From Clitoria ternatea (taxonomy: Eukaryota > Streptophyta > Magnoliopsida > Fabales > Fabaceae): a stretch of 64,000 nucleotides of DNA. The notes under the pieces were generated by a model. It worked only from the letters and a program-made list of their open reading frames with translations, was not told the DNA's origin and made no database searches. The stretch is from the NCBI GenBank assembly GCA_037962975.1, contig CM075672.1, positions 127,334,001 to 127,398,000 of the forward strand. Reading direction: 5' to 3'. A program made the position numbers and the translations under genes. Positions 55,667 through 64,000 of this stretch are shown here, one piece after another (the stretch's first letter is position 1; every line of letters starts with the position of its first letter).

Positions 55667-57195
55667 TGTTAGTCCTCAAATTTAGAATAAAATCCTTAAT
55701 AAAAATTTTGTAAAAAAAATAAAAATTTGTTTAATTTGTTAGAAATTTAGGTTTTAAATTCAATAAATGGATGTTGTTGGAAATAATATGCTCTTGATCA
55801 ATTTTCTCTAGTTTTGTTGTAAAAAGGTAAAGAATTTAAAGAGAAAAATTGAAGAACTGGAAAGCTGACGCGTAGCATCAACACCATGCGTAGCATAGGG
55901 ATTTCTGATGCTGACGCTATGCGTCACAGCCACGCGTAGCGTCAGGAGCTACATGGACTCCATTTCTAGGTGGCCAAGCACTCAGCCAAATGGCCCAAAA
56001 TTGGTCAATCCACTTTAGCTAAGTGCCAAGCCGAAAGAGGAAACATGTCTGGCCATTTGGATTAAATAATTAACAATCATGGCCACTTAATCACGAGCTT
56101 AATAGGAGCTGAGTCAGGAACCTGACATGTAGTGTTAACTTGACGCGTAGCTTCAGGTCCCTTCCTCAAGACTATAAATAGGGCCATTCTCCACACTTCC
56201 AAGGCATCCCTTCTAAGTTTCAGAACTTCTACTCTCTCTTTTCACTCGAATTTAAGTGTTCTTCTTTGAGTTTGTAAGGTTAAAGTGATTTCTAGATACT
56301 TGAGAGTGTTGTGTAGTAATGTGAGTTCTTGTATTCTGAAGTGTTTCTAAGTCCTCGTAATGTCAAACTCTGTAAGTGCTATTCTTACTTTTATCATGTG
56401 TAACTAAATTGTTTATGTTGAAATTTGGTGAATCAATCTATTATATGATGTTGTGATTATGACCTCTATATATTTATGATTCAAGTACATGTTAGTATTT
56501 CAACTCTTTATTAATATGAACATCAAACAGGAGAATGATTTTCATGTGTATTAAAACTTGTTTTATTAGTATGAATGTCAAACGGGAGAATGATTATTCA
56601 TGCCGAATTAAAATCTGTTTTAATGAAAGTAAAAGTTGAAATACCCTTAATATGCCAATTACTAGGGATAGAATTGGTAATTATTGTTCCCATAAGGCCA
56701 GGACTTAATGCAAGTTTTTATTGAGAAAGCTCACGAGGAATCAAACTTTACGATAAATACTTAGAATTTATATCACAAGGGATCAGTTATAATGACTTTA
56801 AGCTACAATAACATGAACTTGATGATTAAGTATGTATGTCTATAATTATTTCATTATATTTTAGTGTGAGGATCCTAATTCCAACATAATTTGTTAATCT
56901 GTGTTTTTACCTCAAGTATCTGAATTATTCTGAATTACATCTCAATTTATTAGATAGATTTTATCTTTTCCATCTTTTTACCTTATGAACAAGTCCACCA
57001 TCTATGAATATTGTACAAATTGTTTATAAATTATTCTTTTGTTAATAATCTTTGATAAAATTACCAGAGCAAGTAAGAAATTACTATGAGTTACTGGACT
57101 TTCAATCCAGTGGAACGATATCTAAATTTGAAAACTACAAACGATTGGTGCGCTTGCCAATTAATAACCCAACGGTAACACAAGGGTTAAAAGGT
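55667..57195 (+). repeat. Athila 5' LTR
   Basis: The start is placed at TGTTAGTCCTCAAATTTAG, where similarity to the older inverted LTR ends. The right end is near the primer site at 57200. It contains a cluster of GACGCGTAGCRTCA-type motifs (55866-55950 and 56142-56158), a TATA box at 56173-56180 and a CT-rich start region (CTTCTACTCTCTCTTTTC). The second LTR is not in the window, so both borders are inferred. Confidence 0.6.
56173..56180 (+). promoter_or_regulatory. TATA box of the Athila LTR
   Basis: TATAAATA in CAAGACTATAAATAGGGCC, about 1 kb before the primer site and followed by a pyrimidine-rich segment. This is a plausible start of the R region. Confidence 0.6.
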
Positions 57196-57199
57196 TTTC

Positions 57200-57217
57200 T
57201 GGCGCCGCTGCCGGGGA
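57200..57217 (+). promoter_or_regulatory. Primer binding site of the Athila element
   Basis: TGGCGCCGCTGCCGGGGA, the primer-site sequence typical of Athila and Ogre-type gypsy elements directly after the 5' LTR. A TTCA-rich microsatellite follows at 57311-57334. Confidence 0.85.
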
Positions 57218-58066
57218 TTGAATTGATTCAGTAAAATAGTAAATTTTTAATTACCATGGTAAAAATGATTTTTTTTACCTTAGCAAAAATTTTCAATTTT
57301 ATTTATTCATTTATTCATTCATTCATTCATTCATTCTATTTAACATTGTTCTACTAACTTTCTTTATTTAGTGTGTTTACGCAAACTCGATCTTCTGCAG
57401 GAAAGGTGTTCTTTGATCTTGAGATCGAGAAGTTTGTAAAGAAACTTAAAGCATTAAAATCTAAAAAAACAAAAACTTCTTCCTCAACTTCATCTTCTTT
57501 TGAAAAATTTGAAAATTCTAATATGGCTGCTGAAAGAAGAACATTGGGATAGTTTGTTGCTATTAATGGACCACCCCGTGTTTCGGGGATGTATCAAGGA
57601 CCTATTGCTGCTGTAGAAATTAAATCAGCTACTTTAAACATTATTCAAAATAATCAATTTGCTGGTTTAAATAATGAAGAACCTTATGAACACTTAACCA
57701 TTTTTTATGAGTTATGCAGCACAATTGGTTTTGAACCCAATCAAGAAGAATCTGTTTACATGAGATTGTTTCCTTTTTCTTTGATTGGGAAAGCTAAAGA
57801 ATGGTTTAAATCTTGTTCACCCGGTAGTTTTGCAAAATGGTCCGATGTTGAAACAAAAATTTTGGAAAGATTTTATTCACCTTCAAAATATTTTAAAGCG
57901 ATGACAGCCATATATTCTTTTTCACAAAATCATGATGAATCACTTGGTGAAGCATAGGAAAGATTTAAAGCACTTCTTAGGAAATGTCCAAACCATAATT
58001 TGGATGATGCTGGGAAGGTAAGAATTGTTTATCATGGTTTATTACCTCAGTTCAAGATGATGTTAG

Positions 58067-59332
58067 TGTTAGGGAATCCCATCAGGGTTAGGCAGCGGAA
58101 ACACAAAGGATTCCCAAAAATAAGGATTGCAAATGCAAATGTATGAAAGCATTATGTAATTAAAGTTTTGATCTAGGGATTACCTCTTGTAGACGCACAA
58201 CGAGTTTCTCGATCGAAGCAATTGTAGCTTCGCCCTTAGGAGTCCACACGAGCACTCCCACAAGAAAACCAAAGATCTGAATGCTAGTACAGAATTTTAG
58301 TGTAATCTAATTTCTGAGCAGCAGCCTATGAGCATCTCATGCTCTATATATAGGCTTAGGTCTTGACCTGAGCTCTCATTAAACATTGGGCTCCTGACTT
58401 ATTCTAAATGAGTTAGGCCCAAATAGTTTTTTTAGTCCAAATAAAATAAAACTATCCTCTGATGGGCTTACTCTATGTGTGTGACCCTATAGGTAAAATA
58501 TTCGGTTATATTAATAATAAACTATTTTATTATTAATATAAAATAAGAGCGGTATCTAGCAATACATCATTATGTCTGAATATTATTTATCATCGACATG
58601 ACCTATAAGTGATAATTATTTTATATATTTATTCCTTTTGTCACGATATCTAATTGGGCCTAAGGCATGGTCGTTGTCATCCTTGTATGGCCCAATTCAT
58701 TTTACTTGATACCAGAGTAGACTTTATAGAATAAATATCTAATATTTATTCGTCCTAGCATGGCCATGCATTTCGTTAGTCTTACTCCATCAAGTGGCCC
58801 ATAGATATCACTCCTGTCACATATGAGAGACAAATTCCATCTACATCACTCACATCCTTCTGTATAATTTATCTATTGTCTAATCACAATCTTTATGGTC
58901 ATCTTATTATAGATAACGTTTGATTGTATTAAAACAATAAACTCCTTATGTAGGAATTGTAGTGACTTCAGGTCGAAGGACTATATACCATTATCACATT
59001 GAAAACCATTTATGACACTCATGTAACGATCCATACAACGTTCTCATGGTGGGTATGTCCAATACAACATTACTCTTAGTGTGTACCCGTGTAAAGACTC
59101 GATATCATATATCCATGATTTGTAAGATCAAATCATCAGTACATTCACACACTAATCTTAATGTATTTACATGTCCCCATGTAAATACTTGATTAGGGAT
59201 GTTTTAGGAATAATTCTCATATGACCTATTATTCCAGGATAAATAGCATTAAAATTAGTCTAAACTGAAAATACTAATTTTATTGATAAGTTAAAATTGA
59301 TACATTAATAGCTCGTAGTGCATACACCAACA
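58067..59332 (-). repeat. 3' LTR of the deleted copia
   Basis: 1,266 bp. On the minus strand it runs TGTTGGTGTATGCACTACGA to GGATTCCCTAACA and is directly preceded by the purine tract. The first 20 bases recur at the far end of the element (59863-59882), the only remaining trace of the 5' LTR. Confidence 0.8.
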
Positions 59333-59375
59333 ATCTCCCACTTGCACTAGAGCCAATCAGACATTTGCCTAATGC

Positions 59376-59880
59376 CTAATGATCTAGTGTGTCCCTCATG
59401 CTTTTGTTATGCAAGAGGTTTGGTGAGTGGGTCAGCAATGTTCTCATCGGTGTGCACTTTACATATCTTAACATCTCCTCGTTCAAGTATTTCTCGGATG
59501 AGATGATAACTCCTAAGTATATGCTTGGATCGCTAATGTGATCTAGGTTCCTTAGCTTTTGCAATTGCTCCATTATTGTCACAGTAGAGACTTATAGGGT
59601 CCATAATGCTAGGAACTACCTCAAGTTCTGTTATGAACTTCTTGATCCATACTGCCTCTTTTGCAGTATTTGAGGCAGCAATATACTCAGATTCTGTAGT
59701 AGAATCAGTAACTGTCTCTTGCTTTGAACTTTTCCAGCTTACAGCGCCACCATTTAAACAAAACACATACCCTGATTGTGATCTTGAGTAATCCTTATCA
59801 GTTTGGAAGCTAGCATTAGTGTAACCCTTTACAATGAGCTCGTATTGCATACACCAACAATCTCGTAGTGCATACACCAA
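59376..59880 (-). pseudogene. Copia pol C terminus (RNase H), fragment
   Basis: On the minus strand YTNASFQTDKDYSRSQSGYV, FCLNGGAVSWKSSKQETVTD, STTESEYIAA and LYCDNNGAIAKAKEP are the copia RNase H with its acidic residues. A stop (TAG near 59536) is followed in frame by RSKHILRSYHLIREILERGD and DENIADPLTKPLA, the usual end of copia pol. A second stop follows LTKPLA. The N-terminal boundary falls abruptly at YELIVKGYTN, where LTR-start sequence is joined. The enzyme would degrade RNA in RNA-DNA hybrids; this copy is inactive. Confidence 0.8.
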
Positions 59881-60615
59881 CAGTTAGATGCATGTGTAGG
59901 TGGTTCTTTAATGAACAAAACTGTTGAAAAGGCAATATCAATCATGGAGTCCATGTCAACCAGTGACTGTCAAGCCAAGCATGAAAGAGGTAGTACATCA
60001 AGGAAGCCAGGTATGCTTGAGTTGGGAGTAAATGATGCAGTTTTAGCTCAACAAAAATTGCTGACACAACAAATGGAAGCAATAAGTAAATAATTGGAAA
60101 AAATTCAAATTGCTCAAGTATCATCACTACCTCCTGCTCAATTGAAAAAATGTGTGCATTGTATGGGCGAACAACCATGTGGTTACTGTGCCCCTGATGG
60201 AAATGAACAAGAACAAGCCAATTATTTGATTCATCAAAGAATACCCTTAGGTAATTTTCCTATCAATCTTGGTAATTCTTTTCCTAATAATTACCCGTAA
60301 GGTTGGCAGAATCAGAATATTGGCTGGAAACAAGATGTTGGACCTTCCAACAGACCTACCAACAATCAATTCAAACAATAACCACAATCTGATCAAACAG
60401 CAAGGCTAACTAGGATAGAGGAGTCTATCCAACAATTGCTTTAATATATACAAACAAATGAAGCTGCATGTAAAGCGTCAGATATGCAATTGGGACAGTT
60501 AGCAAAAGAAGTAGTTGACGTGAAAAGCTATAGTTTATCTGCAAACACTCAAAATCCAAGAGAACAATGTAATGATATTTTTACAAGAATTGGTAAAGTT
60601 GTAGGAAATGATTGT

Positions 60616-60770
60616 GAAAAAGAAGAGAAAAAAGAAAAAGAAGAAAAAGAAGAAGAAAAGAAAAAAGAAAATGAAAAAGAAGAGAAGAAAGAAGAAGAAG
60701 AGAAAAAAGAGAAGGAAGAAAAAATGATGAAAAAGAAAAACAAAAAAAATCAAAAAAAGAAAAAATAAAA
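60616..60770 (+). repeat. Purine-only GAA/AAA-rich stretch
   Basis: About 150 bp consisting almost wholly of A and G (GAAAAAGAAGAGAAAAAAG and so on). In the gag frame it encodes Lys and Glu only. Its mirror-like purine strand could form triplex DNA. It is probably a simple-sequence expansion in the Athila gag tail. Confidence 0.9.
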
Positions 60771-61036
60771 AAATAAAAAATCAGTATTTGGGTCAGACAC
60801 CTCCAGTTAAAGATTTACCTTATCCACATGCACCATCAAAGAAGGATAAGGAAAAGAAATACAAAAGATTTCTTGAAATCTTTAAGCAATTACACATAAA
60901 CATTCCATTTTCTGAGGCATTGGAATAGATGCCAATATATGCAAAGTTTATGAAAGAATTGCTTACCAAAAAGAGGAGGTATGATGAGGAAATTGTTGAA
61001 CTTGAAGCAGGTTGCAGTGCTATTTTGTAATATAAC

Positions 61037-61543
61037 ATGCCAGAAAAGTTGAAAGACCCTGGAAGTTTCACTATTCCTGTCTCCATTGGAGGAGTGAATA
61101 TTGGGAAAGCCTTGTTAGACTTAGGGGCTAGCATTAATCTAATGCCTCTAAGGATGATGAAGCGAATTGGTGACCTTAATCCTCAAAGAATAAAGATGAC
61201 TCTGCAATTGGCTGATAGATCAATCAAAAGACCTTATGGTATTATGAAAGATGTACTTGTGAAAGTTGACAAGTTCTATTTCCCTGTTGACTTTGTGGTT
61301 TTAGACATGGAAGAAGATGTTTAAGTGCCCCTGGTCCTGGGAAGACCATTCATGAAGACAGCTAGAGTGCTTATTGATGTAGATAATGGAAAACTGACAG
61401 TAAGAGTACACGATGAAGAAGTGAACTTCGATGTTTTCAAAGCCATGAAACATCCCAATTCAAAGCAAGACTGTTTCAAGGTAGATGTTCTTGATGAAGT
61501 TTGCTTTTTCGTATCCACAGGTATGTCAATTTCTGACCCTTGA
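61037..61543 (+). pseudogene. Athila protease region
   Basis: LKDPGSFTIPVSIGGVNIGK, then ALLDLGASINLMPLRM, is the aspartic protease active-site region in the Athila form, here with Leu in the second position of the usual Asp-Thr-Gly triad. QLADRSIKRPYGIMKDVLVK and DFVVLDMEED follow. A TAA at 61322-61324 interrupts before PLVLGRPFMKTARVLIDV, the conserved LGRPF motif. The protease would process the polyprotein. Both the stop and the altered triad argue against activity. Confidence 0.75.
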
Positions 61544-61888
61544 AATAAGTTATTAACTAACTCTGTGGAATGTTTAAGTGAAGAAGAAGAAAAATAGGTA
61601 GACAAGTATTTTGAAGATCTTGATCAAGGGAAAGAAATTTCCCTTAAATCAAGAGAAATTGAAGAAATCCAAGAAGTACCTGTTGAAGAAATCAAGCGGC
61701 CTGAATTGAAAGTGCTACCTTCCAACTTAAAGTATATCTTTTTGAAAAAAGGTAATTTAAAACCAGTGATTATTAGTAATTTGTTAAGTGAAGCAGAAGA
61801 AGAAAAAATGGTAGAAGTCTTGTAAGGGAATCAAGAAGCAATTGGATGGACACTTGAAGATCTGAAAGGTATAAGCCCATCATATTGC

Positions 61889-63370
61889 ATGCATAAGATT
61901 TTGTTAGAAGATAATTTTAAACCTGTTGCTCAACCCCAAAGACGCCTCAATCCAACCATGAAAGAGGTAACCAAGAAGGAGGTTTTGAAATTGCTGAAAG
62001 CAGGTATTATCTATCCTATTTCTGATAGTGCATGGGTAAGTCCTGTACAAGTTGTTCCAAAAAAGGGTGGTATGACAGTAATTGTTAATGATAAAAATGA
62101 ATTAATCCCAACAAGAACTGTCACTAGTTGGAGAATGTGCATTGATTATAGAAAATTAAATCAAGCAACAAGAAAAGATCATTTTCCATTTCCTTTTATG
62201 GATCAAATGCTTGAAAGATTGTCTGGACAGGTTTATTATTGTTTTCTTGATGGATATTCTGGATATAATCAAATTGTTGTTGACCGTCTTGATCAAGAAC
62301 AGACTTCTTTTACATATCCCTTTGGTATATTTGCTTATAGGAAAATGCCATTTGGATTATGTAATGCATCTGCTACTTTTCAAAGATGCATGTTTGCTAT
62401 TTTTGCAGATCTAATTGAAAAGAGCATTGAGATTTTCAGGGATGATTTCTCAGTCTTTGGAAATTTATTTGAATCATGTCTAACCAATCTGGACACCGTA
62501 CTGAAGCGGTGTATTGAAACAAATTTAGTGCTCAATTGGGAGAAGTGTCACTTCATGGTGAAGGAAGGAATTGTACTTGGTCACAAAATTCCCTCTAAAG
62601 GTATTGAAGTGGACCAAGCCAAACTAGAGGTAATCTCTAAACTCCCACCCCTTGTGAATGTAAAAGGTATTAGAAGTTTTCTAGGACATGCTGAATTCTA
62701 TAGAAGATTTATTCAAGATTTTTCAAAAATTGCTAAACCTTTAACAAATCTTCTAAATAAAGATGTTGAATTCAAGTTTGATGAAGCATGTCTTAAAACT
62801 TTTAATTCCTTGAAAGAAAAATTGGTTTCTGCCCCTGTAATTGTTGCTCCTAATTGGAACTTACCCTTTGAACTTATGTGCGATGCAAGTGATTATGCTG
62901 TAGTAGCAGTTTTAGGTCAAAGATATGAAAAAGTTTTTAGGGTTATACGCTATGCTAGTAAAGTTTTAAATGAAAATCAAATAAATTATGCAACTACTAA
63001 AAAAGAATTACTAGCCATAGTGTAAGCCTTAGAAAAATTTAGATCATACTTGATTGGATCAAAAATAATTGTTTTCACTGATCACGCTGCAATCAAGTAC
63101 CTTTTGACTAAAACTGATTCTAAACATCGATTAATCCGATGGATTCTGCTCCTTAAAGAATATGATCTTGAAATCAAAGATAAAAAGGATAGTGAAAATA
63201 TGGTCGCTGACCATCTTTCTAGATTGATGAATGATGAGGTCACTGCCAAAGAAAAAGACATCTTGGAAGAATTTCCTGATGAAAAACTTTTTAAAATAAT
63301 AAAAGATCCATGGTTTGCTGATATGGCCAATTTTAAAGCAGCGAGAATTCTTCCAAATGATTTAACTTGG
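61889..63370 (+). pseudogene. Athila reverse transcriptase and RNase H
   Basis: The open stretch 61889-63025 has WRMCIDYRKLNQATRKDHFP, CFLDGYSGYNQIVVD and FAYRKMPFGLCNASATFQRC. The catalytic motif reads FRDDF, where this lineage usually has a small or hydrophobic residue before the two aspartates. The thumb follows (GIRSFLGHAEFYRRFIQDFS), then the RNase H start (LPFELMCDASDYAVVAVLGQ). A TAA at 63023-63025 interrupts. The same frame continues with VFTDHAAIKYLLTKTDSKHR and DSENMVADHLSRL. Around 63370 the frame shifts before the integrase. RT would copy the element's RNA into DNA. Confidence 0.8.
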
Positions 63371-64000
63371 CAGCAAAGAAATTTTTTTTCAAAGATTCAA
63401 AATACTTTGTTTGGGATGACCCTCATCTATTCAAAATTGGTGTGGATAATTTGTTACGTCGTTGTGTACCCGATTGGGAAAAGAAAGATGTGTTGTGGCA
63501 TTGTCATAAATCACCTTATGGAGGACATTTTAATGGAGAAAGAACTGCTGCAAAAATTCTTCAATCAGGTTTGTATTGGCCCTCTATTTTTAAGGATTCT
63601 CACTCATTTGTGCAAGCTTATGATAACTGCCAAAGAACAAGTAATGTTAATAAAAGACAAAAAATGCCTCTCACAAACATTCAGGAGGTTGAGGTATTTG
63701 ATTGTTGGGGTATTGATTTCATGGGTCCCTTTCCTTACTCTTAATTTAATCAATACATTCTTTTGGTAGTCGATTATGTTTCAAAATGGGTAGAAGCAAT
63801 CCCTTCACCTAATGCTGACACCAAAACTGTAGTGAATTTCTTGAAGAAAAATATTTTTTGTAGGTTTGGAACACCAAGAACTTTGATCAGTGATGGAGGA
63901 TCATATTTTTGTAACAAAGTTCTTTAGAAAGTGTTACAACACTATGGAGTGAGACATAAAGTGACCACAGCATATCATCCACAAACCAATGGACAGGCTG
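63370..64000 (+). pseudogene. Athila integrase, cut by the window edge
   Basis: DPHLFKIGVDNLLRRCVPDW leads into the zinc-binding HKSPYGGHF...CQRTSN segment. The first catalytic Asp is in FDCWGIDFMGPFP. A TAA at 63742-63744 follows directly. The same frame continues with LLVVDYVSKWVEAIPS and the second Asp in TLISDGGSYFCN, then a TAG near 63926, then TTAYHPQTNGQA at the edge. The catalytic Glu would be outside the window. The protein would integrate the element's DNA. Confidence 0.8.

Larger units (their letters stand above)
58067..59882 (-). mobile_element. Internally deleted Ty1/copia element inside Athila gag
   Basis: It starts TGTTAGGGAATCC and ends ACACCAACA, flanked by a perfect 5-bp duplication GTTAG (58062-58066 and 59883-59887). 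In minus orientation it consists of about 21 bp of LTR start, then the end of pol (RNase H), a polypurine tract (AAGTGGGAGAT, 59333-59343) and a complete 1,266-bp 3' LTR (58067-59332). Almost all of the 5' LTR, gag, protease, integrase and RT are missing. The insertion lies between codons of the Athila gag, which is continuous if the element and one GTTAG are ignored. Confidence 0.85.
57371..60770 (+). pseudogene. Athila gag, interrupted
   Basis: The frame enters after the leader, with a basic Lys/Ser-rich part. The gag domain is clearest at 57589-57957: YEHLTIFYELCSTIGF, FPFSLIGKAKEWFKSCSPGS, KILERFYSPSKY. TAG codons interrupt at about 57549 and 57955. At 58066 a copia insertion splits it; it resumes at 59888 with DACVGGSLMNKTVEKAISI. 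A cysteine motif CVHCMGEQPCGYCAPDGNEQ at about 60151-60210 is the zinc-binding part. The tail (60616-60770) is a Lys/Glu run encoded by a GAA/AAA purine stretch. Gag would assemble the particle. Several more stops follow. No functional protein is expected. Confidence 0.75.
55667..64000 (+). mobile_element. Athila-lineage Ty3/gypsy retrotransposon, 5' part
   Basis: LTR, primer site, gag, protease, RT-RNase H and integrase follow in gypsy order and run off the right edge. The RT block (KEVLKLLKAGIIYPISDSAW, FMDQMLERLSGQVYYCFLDG) is of the Athila/Cyclops/Calypso type common in legumes. Stops and frameshifts occur in every module and a deleted copia sits in gag, so the copy is dead. The 3' LTR and any env-like region are outside the window. 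Confidence 0.85.

Noticed and set aside
60484..60768. Lys/Glu-rich protein resembling a nuclear or ribosomal factor
   Set aside because: It is the purine-only simple-sequence tail of the Athila gag. The composition is caused by GAA/AAA repeats.

Overview
The window is plant nuclear DNA, almost certainly from a legume of the soybean group. The evidence is AT-rich intergenic sequence packed with nested LTR retrotransposons (Tat and Athila lineages of Ty3/gypsy, SIRE-like and other Ty1/copia), CACTA, MULE, hAT and Stowaway DNA elements, spliced genes with GT-AG introns, and no prokaryotic gene organisation. The species call is inference. Only one ordinary host gene is convincing: a two-exon OXIDATIVE STRESS 3-like gene on the minus strand at 27323-28267. 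Everything else recognisable is mobile or repeat DNA.

Layout. 1-1922: 5' end of a decayed CACTA element (minus strand). 3540-4275: diverged ~180-bp tandem repeat. 4684-6298: fold-back MULE with a perfect 10-bp target duplication. 6786-9779 and 22403-25389: a ~3-kb direct duplication. Each copy holds a SINE-like unit and a Pack-MULE that captured pieces of a UDP-glucuronate 4-epimerase (GAE) gene, with a hAT-type MITE nested inside. 9780-22401, between the two copies: a 12.6-kb Tat-lineage retrotransposon in minus orientation. It has 988-bp LTRs, a decayed gag-pol with dual RNase H, and an intact-looking spliced gene running antisense to pol (11453-14089), followed by two tandem arrays.

25390-28500: AT-rich DNA, a Stowaway-like MITE and the OXS3-like gene. 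28860-29885: a satellite-like array. 30180-42882: remnant of a second Tat antisense gene, broken first by a 2.66-kb solo LTR (30377-33036, target duplication ATCAA) and then by an 8.47-kb gag-only copia element (33984-42454) flanked by an unusual perfect 91-bp duplication. 44181-48296: a long gypsy LTR, with a related LTR piece inverted at about 53640-55666. 49861-51740: a deleted CACTA element. 55667-64000: the 5' part of an Athila-lineage element (LTR, gag, protease, RT, RNase H, integrase) running off the right edge. Its gag is split by an internally deleted copia (58067-59882, target duplication GTTAG).

The genes do not form a pathway; the window records successive insertions. Its most useful features are the antisense gene of the Tat element, whose intron position and phase are conserved in the second, independent copy; the 3-kb duplication flanking the Tat element, which appears younger than the insertion; the 91-bp flanking duplication; and the finding that four unrelated LTR families each carry their own array of a short motif, three of them palindromic. 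I found no convincing new enzymatic or defence system.
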